Shown here: piece after piece, positions 7,977 through 16,579 of the stretch
Layout of the letters: each line of letters opens with the position of its first letter
Position numbering within the stretch: position 1 is the stretch's first letter
Source: a virus
Direction: 5' to 3' (one strand)
IMG/VR virus record: IMGVR_UViG_3300029286_000136
Span: 1-35,664 of that record
DNA: 35,664 nucleotides
Position numbers and translations under genes: made by a program
Notes under the pieces: generated by a model
Told to the model about the DNA's origin: nothing
The model's input: only the letters and a program-made list of their open reading frames with translations
The model's database searches: none

Positions 7977-8790
7977 AAATTTATCAACACCAAGAAAATG
8001 GTTTGATGTATATAATACTGAAAAGGAAATCCCTGAACTTATTATCTATGATATGATAGGTTCCTCCATGTGGGAAGAAGGAATAAGCCCAAAAGCTTTT
8101 ATTAAAGAGATTGCTAATTTAGAAAAAAAACATAAAGAAGTAAATATTAGAATAAACTCCCCAGGAGGTATTGTACACGATGGTTTCGTTATTTACAATG
8201 CCTTAAAGCAATCTTCTTTGAAAAAAAATGTATATATTGATGGGATGGCCGCATCTTGTGCATCTTTTATAGCAATGGCAGGCGATAGAATCTTTATGCC
8301 AGAAACAGCAGAAATAATGATTCATAATGCTTGGGGTATTGCGATGGGAAATGCTAAAGATTTTATGAAAGAATCTGAACATTTATCTTCACTCGATAAA
8401 ATTATAGCAAATATATATGCAAGCAACAATAAACTATCAAAAACAGAAGGAGAAATGTTAGAATGGATGGATAAAGAAACTTGGATGAATGGTAAAGAAG
8501 CCATTGAATTTGGGTTTGCGGATGAATTACTAACATGTAGAGCAGTAGCATGTGCATTTGATTTAGATTTGGATTTACTGCCTAACTTACCAGAAAATTT
8601 TATTAAATATCAAAATTCATTACAAAAAAGAATCAAAGAGAATGAATTGCGTGATGCAGGACATTCAAGAAATGAAGCCAAGGAGCTTATTTCTAAACAG
8701 CGTGATGCTGGGAAAAAAGATTCTGAAAAATTAACAAACGAAGCACATAAATTTTTTATTAACAAACTAAAGGAGTTTAAAAATGTCTGA
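7951..8790 (+). CDS. ClpP-like prohead maturation protease
   Basis: A 279-residue serine protease of the ClpP/S14 family, placed between portal and capsid. It should remove the N-terminal scaffold-like part of the capsid protein and itself during head maturation. Visible features: NSPGGIVHDG oxyanion region (69-78), GMAASCASFIAM with nucleophile S102, MIHNAWG with catalytic H125, and probable acid D149. A charged C-terminal extension after about residue 215, including two RDAG repeats, exceeds plain ClpP and is usual in prohead versions. Start and end overlap both neighbours. Confidence 0.93.
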   Translation: MSKFNKIIKNLSTPRKWFDVYNTEKEIPELIIYDMIGSSMWEEGISPKAFIKEIANLEKKHKEVNIRINSPGGIVHDGFVIYNALKQSSLKKNVYIDGMAASCASFIAMAGDRIFMPETAEIMIHNAWGIAMGNAKDFMKESEHLSSLDKIIANIYASNNKLSKTEGEMLEWMDKETWMNGKEAIEFGFADELLTCRAVACAFDLDLDLLPNLPENFIKYQNSLQKRIKENELRDAGHSRNEAKELISKQRDAGKKDSEKLTNEAHKFFINKLKEFKNV

Positions 8791-10066
8791 AGAAAATAAA
8801 GTTGAAGTAACTTTGAGCGAAGCTGTAAAAGCTGAATTCTCAGAACTAGGAAAATCATTAAATACAATTAAAAAAGAAGCTACGGATGCTTCAGAAAATG
8901 TAAAAAAAGAACTTAATACAAAACTAGTAGAACAAGGAAAAATTATGGATAAGATAGAAGAAAAAGTAAATATGCTTTCCATATCTCAGCCAGGATATGG
9001 AAAAGATCCAAATAAAGGATTTAAAAATCATGTTGATTTTTATAAAGCAGTAATAGAATCTGGTAAATATGGTAACAGAACAGATAAAATGGATAAAAGA
9101 CTTATTCCTTTATTTAATGCAGTAGGATCAGACGAAGCAAGAGAAAGTTCAAATCCTGCAGGTGGTTTTTTACCTCCTCCAACATTTTTCTCTGAACCTA
9201 TGAAATTAAATCCTATGGTTATTCAGGAAGATTCCGGTTCCCGTACTCGTAAAATTCCAATGGCTTCTAAGGTTGTCTATTTAAACGCTCTTGTTGATAA
9301 AGACCATTCCACCTCTTACACAGGTGGGTTTAGGATGTATCGTAGAGAAGAAACTGCTACAGTTGAAGCTTCCAAAGCGACATACGAACAAATAAAAATG
9401 GAAGCAAATCCATTAATGGGAATAAGTTATGCAACTGAAGAACTTATTCAGGATTCACCTATATCGTTTGCAGCAACGATTAGTAATGGTCTTACAACTG
9501 AAAAAATTTGTAAGCTCAATAATGAAAGAATTCGTGGAACTGGTGTTGGAGAATATGAAGGAATTCTTAATTCAGATGCATTGGTAACAGTTGCAAAAGA
9601 ATCTTCACAAGGAGTAGGTTCGAAAGAAATTATTGGTAAAAATATAGTTAAAATGCGTCAAAGAATTTTTGGTTATCAAAATGCTGTATGGTTTTGTAAT
9701 CAAGATGCTTATGAATCTCTTACTAGTATTCATATTGCTGGAACAAATACTGATAAATTCTTATTTAGTCCTGAAAATGGTACTGATATACCAGCAACAT
9801 TGTTAGGTAGACCTGTTATATTTGATGAAAATATGTCTACTCTTGGGACGGTTGGTGATATTATGCTTATTAATTTTAATGAATATTATGAAGGGTTCTT
9901 AGGTGGTGGTAGTTTCATGGAATCAGCTCATGTTAGATTCTTATATAACGAAAGAACTTTTAGATTCACAGTTCGTTGTGATGGTCAACCAGCTTGGAAA
10001 ACAGTTCTTACACCTAGAAATTCAACAAGTACATTATCCCCATTTGTAGCATTAGCCACTCGTTAA
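8783..10066 (+). CDS. HK97-fold major capsid protein
   Basis: A 427-residue capsid protein. Residues 1 to about 70 form a charged coiled-coil delta-domain that acts as internal scaffold and is probably cleaved by the upstream protease. The remainder shows the HK97 pattern, with a P-domain and an A-domain ending in a strand-rich region (ERTFRFTVRCDGQPAW). A ribosome binding site AAGGAG lies at about 8770, within the end of the protease gene. The gene is followed immediately by a strong hairpin, suggesting a discrete abundant transcript. Confidence 0.94.
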   Translation: MSEENKVEVTLSEAVKAEFSELGKSLNTIKKEATDASENVKKELNTKLVEQGKIMDKIEEKVNMLSISQPGYGKDPNKGFKNHVDFYKAVIESGKYGNRTDKMDKRLIPLFNAVGSDEARESSNPAGGFLPPPTFFSEPMKLNPMVIQEDSGSRTRKIPMASKVVYLNALVDKDHSTSYTGGFRMYRREETATVEASKATYEQIKMEANPLMGISYATEELIQDSPISFAATISNGLTTEKICKLNNERIRGTGVGEYEGILNSDALVTVAKESSQGVGSKEIIGKNIVKMRQRIFGYQNAVWFCNQDAYESLTSIHIAGTNTDKFLFSPENGTDIPATLLGRPVIFDENMSTLGTVGDIMLINFNEYYEGFLGGGSFMESAHVRFLYNERTFRFTVRCDGQPAWKTVLTPRNSTSTLSPFVALATR

Positions 10067-10077
10067 TAATTAAAAAT

Positions 10078-10100
10078 AGGGAGAGATAAACTCTCCCTTT
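10078..10100 (+). terminator. Hairpin after the capsid gene (terminator or mRNA-stabilising)
   Basis: AGGGAGAG (10078-10085), loop ATAAA, CTCTCCCT (10091-10098): an 8-bp perfect stem followed by TT then AATAAA. The U-tract is short, so termination may be partial. It separates the capsid and decoration genes. Its stem resembles the hairpin at 10583. Confidence 0.65.
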
Positions 10101-10116
10101 AATAAAGGAGAAAAAG

Positions 10117-10575
10117 ATGACTTACGAAGCAAATAAAATTAATACAGAAATAAAAACGGATGTAGTAGACTTTGACCCGAATGCTACCTCAGTAACAGAT
10201 TGCGTAAAAGCTGGCGGAGCTTTTTATGACATGAAGAATTATACAAATTTAAGAGTCCTATTTATCCGTACAGTAGGTGCCTCAACTGTAACCTTGAAGA
10301 TTCGTTGCAGTGATGCACCTGCTACAGGTGGAAATGAAGCTGACGTAGTAACTAAAACATTTACAGTTGGACAACCTGACGGAGTTGCTGATTTTGTTAC
10401 TCTTGAATGTCAAGCAGAACAAATTGCTCAATTATCAGCAACAGACGGACGTAATTATCGTTATGTATTTGCAGAAGCTTCTTTTGCAACTGGAACCGAT
10501 GAAGCAGTTGTAGTTTACGAAAGAATGGGTGCAAAGCATAAATTTAACGGACTAACAACTGACTATATTAGTTAG
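10117..10575 (+). CDS. Putative capsid decoration/head stabilisation protein
   Basis: A 152-residue beta-rich protein with no family I can name with certainty. It lies directly after the capsid gene, where lambda-like phages encode decoration proteins, and has its own strong ribosome binding site (AAAGGAG at about 10105). Strand-rich segments such as NLRVLFIRTVG and DFVTLECQAEQI alternate with Gly/Thr-rich loops. The protein has a matching hairpin on each side of the gene, which implies an individually controlled, abundant message. An alternative is a head fibre or minor head protein. Confidence 0.6.
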   Translation: MTYEANKINTEIKTDVVDFDPNATSVTDCVKAGGAFYDMKNYTNLRVLFIRTVGASTVTLKIRCSDAPATGGNEADVVTKTFTVGQPDGVADFVTLECQAEQIAQLSATDGRNYRYVFAEASFATGTDEAVVVYERMGAKHKFNGLTTDYIS

Positions 10576-10582
10576 TAAAACT

Positions 10583-10615
10583 TAGAGAGGGAGAACTACG
10601 CATTCCCCCTCTCTA
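10583..10615 (+). terminator. Hairpin after the decoration-like gene
   Basis: TAGAGAGGG (10583-10591) and CCCTCTCTA (10607-10615) form a 9-bp perfect stem with a 15-nt loop. No U-tract follows; instead the palindrome CCTTTAAAGG (10616-10625) contains the ribosome binding site of the next gene. It may therefore act as a partial terminator, a processing site or a translational regulator. Confidence 0.55.
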
Positions 10616-10631
10616 CCTTTAAAGGTTTATT

Positions 10632-11219
10632 ATGAGCGATTATGTAGGATATACAATTGTAACACCAGCAACTAATTTACCAGTTACTTTAACTGAACTT
10701 AAATTAGCGATGGGAATTACGTCTACAGCAAAAGACAATGATTTATATATTTGTCTATATGCTGCAATTGATTATGTAGAACGAGAAGCATGGACTTCCC
10801 TTATTAATCGTACTATGAAACAAGTTTATGATTATAGTTTTCCTAATATAATATATTTAGCACAGCCTCCATGTACTTCAGTTTCAAGTATAACTTATTA
10901 TGATACAGAAGGAGTTTTAACAACATTAGATTCTACTACGTATATTGTGGATACAGTTACACAGCCAGCAAGAGTTTATCCATCGTTTGATGAAGAAATA
11001 TTTCCTACGACAGCAAATATTCCTGGAGCGGTAATAGTACAATATATAGCAGGATATGGACCTTCAAGTTTGACGGTACCTCCAATAGCAAAACGAATAA
11101 TCATATCTATTGCTGCAGATATGTTTGAGCATATAGAAAGTCAATCAGATATAGTATTAACTCAAAATTATACAAGTAAAATTAGTTTAGAATCGATAGC
11201 ATTTAGGAGACCTTACTGA
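10632..11219 (+). CDS. Head-tail connector (gp6/phiE125 gp8-like)
   Basis: A 195-residue protein whose N-terminus has the connector-family pattern: LTELKLAMGI, then DNDLYICLYAAIDYVEREAWTSLINRT. It then has a beta-rich middle and a helical C-terminus (PPIAKRIIISIAADMFEH). Such adaptors dock under the portal ring. The start follows AAAGG at 10621, which lies inside a CCTTTAAAGG palindrome. The stop TGA at 11217-11219 overlaps the next ATG. Confidence 0.83.
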   Translation: MSDYVGYTIVTPATNLPVTLTELKLAMGITSTAKDNDLYICLYAAIDYVEREAWTSLINRTMKQVYDYSFPNIIYLAQPPCTSVSSITYYDTEGVLTTLDSTTYIVDTVTQPARVYPSFDEEIFPTTANIPGAVIVQYIAGYGPSSLTVPPIAKRIIISIAADMFEHIESQSDIVLTQNYTSKISLESIAFRRPY

Positions 11220-11557
11220 TGCAAGGCGGAAGACTAAGAGAATATATAACAATACAACAGAAGACTGAAACTATTGAAGCTTCTGGCGATGTTACTTTTA
11301 CTTGGTCAACGCTTAGTAATTGTTTTGCAGAAGTTAAAACATTATCTGGAAAAGAAATGATAGAACACGGAAAAGTTTGTGCAAATATAAGTCATAGAGT
11401 TTATATTCGCTCTTTTGATGCAACTGGGATTTTACCTGAAATGCGAATTGTATGGACAGATCGTTCAATTGTACGATATCTTGATATAGTATATATCAAT
11501 GAAGATAGAAAGCACGATAGATATTTTGAAGTATTATGTCAAGAGGGGAGGGATTAA
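11219..11557 (+). CDS. Head closure protein (head-tail adaptor)
   Basis: A 112-residue small beta-barrel protein of the head-tail joining type (SPP1 gp16 / HK97 gp7-like). It begins with the family phrase RLREYITIQQKTET and has a later GKEMIEHGKVCANISHRVYIR, both typical of this family. The protein closes the connector after packaging. Its start overlaps the connector stop by one base, and its end precedes the HK97 gp10-like gene by two bases. Confidence 0.84.
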   Translation: MQGGRLREYITIQQKTETIEASGDVTFTWSTLSNCFAEVKTLSGKEMIEHGKVCANISHRVYIRSFDATGILPEMRIVWTDRSIVRYLDIVYINEDRKHDRYFEVLCQEGRD

Positions 11558-11559
11558 TT

Positions 11560-12126
11560 ATGGCTCAATTAAAATCATTTTTATCTGGGGATAAAGAATT
11601 AATTAAAACAATGGAAATGTTGAGTCATAGTTGCGTTACTAAAATTATGAGACCAGCAATTAATGAAGGATTAAAACCCATAGAACAAGAAGCTAAAAAT
11701 TTAACAACACCAGGAAATATATTAAGCAAACAAGCAACTGGCTTAATGAGAAAAGCAATAAAAAGAAAAGTTGTTATTACTAGAAATGGAATAAAAGCAA
11801 TTGGAAAAGTTTATATATCTAGAAAAATAGGTGACATAGTAACATGGATAGAAAAAAAATTAGTTCCTTCAAGTAAAAGCCGTATTGGAAGAATGATAAA
11901 AGTAGAAAAATATATTGAACATTATAAGCATAATCCTGGAATGATTGCGCATTTAGTAGAATTTGGACATGGTGGGCCTGCGCCAGCGCCTGCTCATCCA
12001 TTTTTAAGGCCAGCATTAGATAATAAGAAACATCAAGGATTATTAATTATAACTAATAAAGCTAGACAATTATTATTTGAAGTAGTTGCAAAATATAAAA
12101 CAATAGGCAAAAGGTATTTTAAATGA
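11560..12126 (+). CDS. HK97 gp10-like tail completion protein
   Basis: A 188-residue basic protein of the HK97-gp10 family. It contains the late AHLVEFGHGG...PAHPFLRPAL block that defines the family. It helps finish the tail-proximal interface. The ATG at 11560 is preferred over an in-frame upstream ATG because GGGAGGG lies at about 11546. The stop overlaps the next ATG (12123). Length is a little above average because of a Lys-rich insertion around residues 80-130. Confidence 0.85.
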   Translation: MAQLKSFLSGDKELIKTMEMLSHSCVTKIMRPAINEGLKPIEQEAKNLTTPGNILSKQATGLMRKAIKRKVVITRNGIKAIGKVYISRKIGDIVTWIEKKLVPSSKSRIGRMIKVEKYIEHYKHNPGMIAHLVEFGHGGPAPAPAHPFLRPALDNKKHQGLLIITNKARQLLFEVVAKYKTIGKRYFK

Positions 12127-12551
12127 GTGTAGTTAATTTTAATGGTGCTTTAAAAACCTATTTACTTGCAGATATAACTTTATCTGCATTAATAGGCAAT
12201 AAATTTTATGCTTTATTAGCGTCGCAAAAAGCAACATTACCCTTTTGTACATTTCAAAAAATTAGTACTCAAACAATAGATAATATAGTTAGTTTTGATA
12301 ATGTAGTAATAGAACGTTGGCAAATAGATTGTTATGGCTCAACAATGGATTCAGTAGAAGCTATTAAAAAAGCTGTGTTTGACCGATTGCATAAAAAACT
12401 TTATTTGACAATGTCTAATTATTTTGTACATGCAATAAATTGTATCAATGAACTTCCTATTAATGAACCTACAGGAGATGGTACTTCGGAATATTATGAA
12501 AGAATTTCTTTAGATTTTAGTATAAAGAGAAATTATAACACAACAACATAA
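12123..12551 (+). CDS. Tail terminator/completion protein (DUF3168-like)
   Basis: A 142-residue protein with the DUF3168 layout: an N-terminal LKTYLLADITLSALIGNKFY, the central LPFCTFQKIS, and a later VIERWQIDCYG strand. The helix then reads SVEAIKKAVFDRLH. The family includes tail terminators that cap the tail tube. Its position between gp10-like and tail tube genes agrees. Confidence 0.85.
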   Translation: MSVVNFNGALKTYLLADITLSALIGNKFYALLASQKATLPFCTFQKISTQTIDNIVSFDNVVIERWQIDCYGSTMDSVEAIKKAVFDRLHKKLYLTMSNYFVHAINCINELPINEPTGDGTSEYYERISLDFSIKRNYNTTT

Positions 12552-12574
12552 ATACACAAATAGGAGAAAGAAAA

Positions 12575-12988
12575 ATGAGTGTGATTTTTGATGCACAAGG
12601 TACGACATTAACACGTTCAGGGTTAACGTCAAAAATAAAAACTGTAAAATTGGGAGGATGGTCAAAAGAAAAAGGAGATAGAACTACTCTTTCAAACACT
12701 GCAGTTAAAACAAAATTTTTAAACACATTAAAAGAATATGGGGATATTATTATTACGTTAGAATTTGACCCAGCTGTATATACAGGAACTATTTCTGCTG
12801 GCAATGCGTCAACGGTTATTGCATTTTCCAATAATGCCGGGTCAGTAACTTTTTGGGCAGATGTATTAAGTGTTGGAGATGTAACATTGGAAGCTGGTAA
12901 TTCTGCACAACCAGTTTTTGATGTAACTTTTGTTCTTACAAATGTTAATGGATCTGGAGTAGAAACAGTTCCAGTATTTAGCGCATAA
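12575..12988 (+). CDS. Major tail (tube) protein
   Basis: A 137-residue beta-rich protein with an N-terminal GTTLTRSGLTSKIKTVKLG and a C-terminal FDVTFVLTNVNGSG, matching the compact phage tail tube fold. A strong ribosome binding site (AGGAG at about 12562) suits an abundant product. Location just before the assembly chaperones and tape measure supports the role. The next gene is another possible tube or decoration protein, so which one forms the tube is not fully settled. Confidence 0.7.
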   Translation: MSVIFDAQGTTLTRSGLTSKIKTVKLGGWSKEKGDRTTLSNTAVKTKFLNTLKEYGDIIITLEFDPAVYTGTISAGNASTVIAFSNNAGSVTFWADVLSVGDVTLEAGNSAQPVFDVTFVLTNVNGSGVETVPVFSA

Positions 12989-12999
12989 GGAGAAATAAA

Positions 13000-13599
13000 A
13001 TGAGCTTACAAGGAATAATAACTAGCAATATTGCAATAGGGGGATCAAATTTTAGTTCATCAACAACTATTACAGATTCAGGGCAAATAGGAGCGGATGT
13101 AACACTAACGGCAGGACAAGCAGGAACTTTGAGTACTTACACGAGTACAACAGGAGGAACAGCAACATTATCAATAGGACATGGAATAACAACTGGAGTT
13201 AAAGTAAATATTTACTGGACAGGTGGTTGTCGTTATGGCGTGACTGTAGGTACTGTAAATGTTAATTCAGTTCCTTTCAGTTTAGGTGCTGGAACAGATT
13301 TGCCAATACAAACAACTGCAATTGTAGTAGCATTATGCACGACAATAAATGTCGATGTTACAGGTAATGACGTATCTATTATAGCGGCTCAAGGTTCTCA
13401 GGCTGGCAATGTAACATTCTATGCTTCTAATGATTCAGTAATTAGCAACGTAGAATTAACAGCTGGTTATGCTTGGATGTATAACGAGAATGATGGAGGA
13501 ACAAATTCTTTAGCCGATGCTACAGTAGCTTATGCTTTAGCTGCAACAAGTGCAGTAAGTTCATCATCGTTTAAACTTGCATTATTATATAGTGCATAA
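13000..13599 (+). CDS. Putative tail-associated structural protein
   Basis: A 199-residue Ser/Thr/Gly-rich protein of predicted beta structure, without a recognised domain. The strong ribosome binding site AAGGAG precedes ATG 13000, and there is no gap to the tube gene. It may be a second tail tube component, a tube-decorating immunoglobulin-like protein or a spike. Low charge and many small residues favour an exposed structural role. Confidence 0.55.
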   Translation: MSLQGIITSNIAIGGSNFSSSTTITDSGQIGADVTLTAGQAGTLSTYTSTTGGTATLSIGHGITTGVKVNIYWTGGCRYGVTVGTVNVNSVPFSLGAGTDLPIQTTAIVVALCTTINVDVTGNDVSIIAAQGSQAGNVTFYASNDSVISNVELTAGYAWMYNENDGGTNSLADATVAYALAATSAVSSSSFKLALLYSA

Positions 13600-13614
13600 T
13601 AAAAGAGGAAATAT

Positions 13615-13917
13615 ATGTCTAAAGAACTATTTTTACAAGCGTTACGAAAAACAAAGTTTAAAAAAGTTAAAATTTTAGACAATGAAGTTAATGTTAAACT
13701 TTTAACTTTAAATGAAATCAGTCAACTAAAATTTACTCAAGATGTTGATACTAATGTTAAACTTATAACAACTTTATTTTTTGATATTGATACTAATGAA
13801 CCTGTTTTTACTGAAGAATTTTTAAAGAATGAAATACCAAATACATTATTAGTTGAAATCTATAAAGTTGCCATAGCATCAAATATGGCAACAGACGAGA
13901 ATATAGAAAAAAACTAA
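13615..13917 (+). CDS. Tail assembly chaperone G-like protein
   Basis: A 100-residue protein immediately upstream of the frameshift site, equivalent to lambda gpG. It is short, with a LLTLNEISQLKFTQD stretch typical of Gram-positive and Gram-negative chaperone pairs. It ends ENIEKN then TAA (13915-13917). It binds the tape measure protein during tail assembly. A fraction of ribosomes shift -1 at 13908-13914 to make the longer product annotated separately. Start has GAGG 9 bases upstream. Confidence 0.85.
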   Translation: MSKELFLQALRKTKFKKVKILDNEVNVKLLTLNEISQLKFTQDVDTNVKLITTLFFDIDTNEPVFTEEFLKNEIPNTLLVEIYKVAIASNMATDENIEKN

Positions 13918-14234
13918 CAACTAACGCCGAGTTATACTATAAGTATAAATTAGCCTCGAGCCTCGGCGTTACTGTTTCTCAGCTCGAGGATATGGTAACT
14001 TATAGGGAATTTCTAGATTGGATAACTTATTTTAAAATAGAATTTGAAAGAACTGAAAAAATAGAATTATATTTAGCTCGTTTGACTGGAATAATGAGCG
14101 GTAAATCTGAATTTAAAATATCAGATTATTTAATAGATTTTGCAAATAAGAAAAATAATAAAGAATCAATAAAACTAAATGGAAAAGAAATAGCTGATAT
14201 GTTTAAAGGTTATTTTGGGATAAAAGGTAAATAA
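13615..14234 (+). CDS. Tail assembly chaperone G-T fusion by -1 frameshift
   Basis: The frame after a -1 slip at A AAA AAC (13908-13914) continues from codon 13914 without a stop to TAA at 14232-14234. It adds 106 residues to give about 206. The extension begins LTTNAELYYKYKLASSL and contains the T-domain phrase FLDWITYFKIEFE, typical of lambda gpG-T-type products that recruit the tube protein. The open frame from 13992 alone has an ATG but no ribosome binding site, which favours the fusion. Family knowledge: the ratio of G to G-T controls tail assembly. Confidence 0.88.
13908..13989 (+). promoter_or_regulatory. Programmed -1 frameshift signal with pseudoknot-like structure
   Basis: Slippery heptamer A AAA AAC (13908-13914) in the correct frame, an 8-nt spacer, then a 9-bp perfect stem AACGCCGAG (13923-13931) with CTCGGCGTT (13962-13970). 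Inside its loop is a 7-bp hairpin TTATACT/AGTATAA (13932-13938/13942-13948). CCTCGAG (13954-13960), also in the loop, is complementary to CTCGAGG (13983-13989) beyond the stem, giving a possible third 7-bp helix of pseudoknot type. Confidence 0.85.
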
Positions 14235-14235
14235 T

Positions 14236-15627
14236 ATGGCTACATCAACATTAGGATCTTTAGCAGTTTATTTAACTGGTGACACTTCTAATTTTAGAAA
14301 TAGTTTAGTGCATGCTGAAAGAAGTCTATTATCGTTTAAGAGAAATATCTTTGCTGGTTTAGGAGCTATTGGCATTGGGTTTAGTACTTTTCAAATTGGC
14401 AAGACTATGATTAAGAATTTTCAATCACAAGAACAAGCTTCTAAAAATCTAGAAGATGCGTTAGCCCTAGCTGGTGCAAATTATAAAAAAGTATTACCAG
14501 AAATGGAAGCATTTGCTAATGCTATGCAAAAGGAAACACAATATTCTGACAAGGATATTTTAAATCAAATGTCTTTTGCTATTAGACTAGGTGTTACAAC
14601 AGATAGATTAAAAGAAGTTACAAAAGCAGCAGTAGGATTATCATCTATTACTGGTAGAGATTTGCGTATATCTATGTTAATGTTAACAAGAGCTGCAAAC
14701 GGAAATTATATAGGCTTACAACGTTTAGGATTTGCTGTTGATAAAACCATGACAAAACAAGCAGCCTATGCAGATATAATAAGAAGAGCAACACTGGGGT
14801 ATAAATTATCACTTGATGATATTAAGACACAACAAGGTGCTTATACAAGATTAGGAAATGCTATAACAGAAGTTAGTGAACAATTAGTTCAATTAGTCAC
14901 TAATATGAATATAGAACAAGCTCAAAATAAACTAGCAGATTCTTTGTTTAAGGCAGCAGATAATCTTAAAAAGAATAGATCAGCAAATTCGTTTATTATT
15001 GAAGGAATGAAAAACGATATAGTAAACATATTTGAAACCATGAAAACTTCAGCAACAACTTCTTCAGAATATGTAGTTGCTGTATTTGTAGATATGTTAA
15101 AAGGTATTAAAGCATTTGGAATTGATATGTATAATATTATAGCTGATCCTTTTGCCATAGAAACATTAGTGCAAAGCGCAAAAACTGGATTTGGTATTTT
15201 AAAAGATACAGCTTCAGATTATTTGACATGGTGGGACAAAAATTCAGTTAATACATTTGATTCTATGGCAAATTTTTTTAGAGATCCAAGTAAAGGATGG
15301 ACTGGTTCTTATACACCTTTAGAAGGAGGATTAAGTGCTAGTATTGATAAAAATACTAAAAAAAATCCTGGAATAGGATTTCAAGAATTAACAAAACATT
15401 TTACTGATCCAGTAAGATTAGGAATATATAATGAAATTCAAAATCAATATATGAGAGATTTAGGACAAGCCGCCAAAAATTATGAGTCTAATGAAATTAA
15501 AAATAGAGAAAGCTATTTAGCCAACAATCCATCTAAGGAAACACAAAAAGAAGTAGAAAAAACAAATAGAATACTTGAACGTGGTATTAAGGTTCAAGGT
15601 TGGGGGTTTACTGAGGTGAACTTATGA
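14236..15627 (+). CDS. Tape measure protein (short)
   Basis: A 463-residue helical protein. It starts with LGSLAVYLTGDTSNFRNSL, a common tape measure N-terminus, followed by a hydrophobic stretch (FAGLGAIGIGFSTFQIG, about residues 40-56) and long helices. The protein sets tail length and is ejected with DNA. At roughly 1.5 angstrom per residue this size would imply a short tail, of the order of 70 nm. It lies two bases after the chaperone gene, with AAAGG upstream of the ATG. It overlaps the next start by four bases. Confidence 0.85.
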   Translation: MATSTLGSLAVYLTGDTSNFRNSLVHAERSLLSFKRNIFAGLGAIGIGFSTFQIGKTMIKNFQSQEQASKNLEDALALAGANYKKVLPEMEAFANAMQKETQYSDKDILNQMSFAIRLGVTTDRLKEVTKAAVGLSSITGRDLRISMLMLTRAANGNYIGLQRLGFAVDKTMTKQAAYADIIRRATLGYKLSLDDIKTQQGAYTRLGNAITEVSEQLVQLVTNMNIEQAQNKLADSLFKAADNLKKNRSANSFIIEGMKNDIVNIFETMKTSATTSSEYVVAVFVDMLKGIKAFGIDMYNIIADPFAIETLVQSAKTGFGILKDTASDYLTWWDKNSVNTFDSMANFFRDPSKGWTGSYTPLEGGLSASIDKNTKKNPGIGFQELTKHFTDPVRLGIYNEIQNQYMRDLGQAAKNYESNEIKNRESYLANNPSKETQKEVEKTNRILERGIKVQGWGFTEVNL

Positions 15628-16577
15628 CAGTATATGCAGCAGAACAATTACATCAGGATCAAATATTTGACGAAACTAAAGACACAGCTTCTATGCCTAG
15701 AATGTATTCAGTATTTACTAATGTTATTAGTACTTCTGAGATTGATATATTAAAAGCTTCTGGGCTACCACAGATTTATGATTTACTGCCTGGATCAGAT
15801 GTCATAATGGTAAGACGTAGAAGTGGTAAGAAAGAAGCTCCTGTAACAATAGATGGAGTTGTAGGTGCTCGTTGGATTATTACATGTTATTATGAGTTAA
15901 CTAATGATGGTAATGATAGTAACCAGAAAGATGATACAACAGGTCTGAATAGTCGGTTAATTAATTTTAGTATTGATTTTAACGTAGTTATTGAAACTAT
16001 TGAAAAAGCTTATGATTCCGATGGAATGTTAACAGTTCCTATAAAAAATACGGCCGGTCAAGCAATTGACATGAAAGAAGAAAAATATAATATGATTTTA
16101 CGCTGGACACAAAAAGAAGATACTTGTTTTAATTATGCTTCTGTTTCAGGTTATATAGGAACAACAAATGCAAATCCTATTACAATTTTAGGAATTAATA
16201 TCGCGTCTAACTGTGGATTATTTAGGAAAATAAATCCAACTTATAAATATGATCAAATTTTAGGTGTAAGATATTTTGAAACAGCTTATGAAGTAGAAAT
16301 TAATAAAGAATCTTTTATTCGAAAACCTAAAAGTGCAGGCTTTCGGCAATTAAATGTTGATGGAGAATTAACAGATATTATTAATAATGATATTACTCCT
16401 AATAGTAATTATGCTTCTCCAAATGAAGGAACTAAACAAATAAAAGAACCAGCTGAGTTAGACAAAAACGGACATGTTATATTGCCAGCGTTAAAATTGG
16501 ATCCATATTATCTTGAATTTAAAACAAAACGTAGTATTCCTTGGAGTGGATTTCATCTAGTATCCAGTATTTATTAA
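15624..16577 (+). CDS. Putative tail tip/baseplate protein
   Basis: A 317-residue protein directly after the tape measure, overlapping it by ATGA. Predicted beta-rich, with no family I can name. In siphoviruses this position normally holds distal tail or baseplate hub proteins. A C-terminal Pro-rich segment (residues about 265-285) could be a linker. Function is inferred from position only. Confidence 0.6.
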   Translation: MTVYAAEQLHQDQIFDETKDTASMPRMYSVFTNVISTSEIDILKASGLPQIYDLLPGSDVIMVRRRSGKKEAPVTIDGVVGARWIITCYYELTNDGNDSNQKDDTTGLNSRLINFSIDFNVVIETIEKAYDSDGMLTVPIKNTAGQAIDMKEEKYNMILRWTQKEDTCFNYASVSGYIGTTNANPITILGINIASNCGLFRKINPTYKYDQILGVRYFETAYEVEINKESFIRKPKSAGFRQLNVDGELTDIINNDITPNSNYASPNEGTKQIKEPAELDKNGHVILPALKLDPYYLEFKTKRSIPWSGFHLVSSIY

Positions 16578-16579
16578 TT

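Noticed and set aside
13992-14234. Independent gene starting at 13992
   Set aside because: It has no ribosome binding site, it is the -1 frame continuation of the chaperone, and its frame is open back to the slip site.
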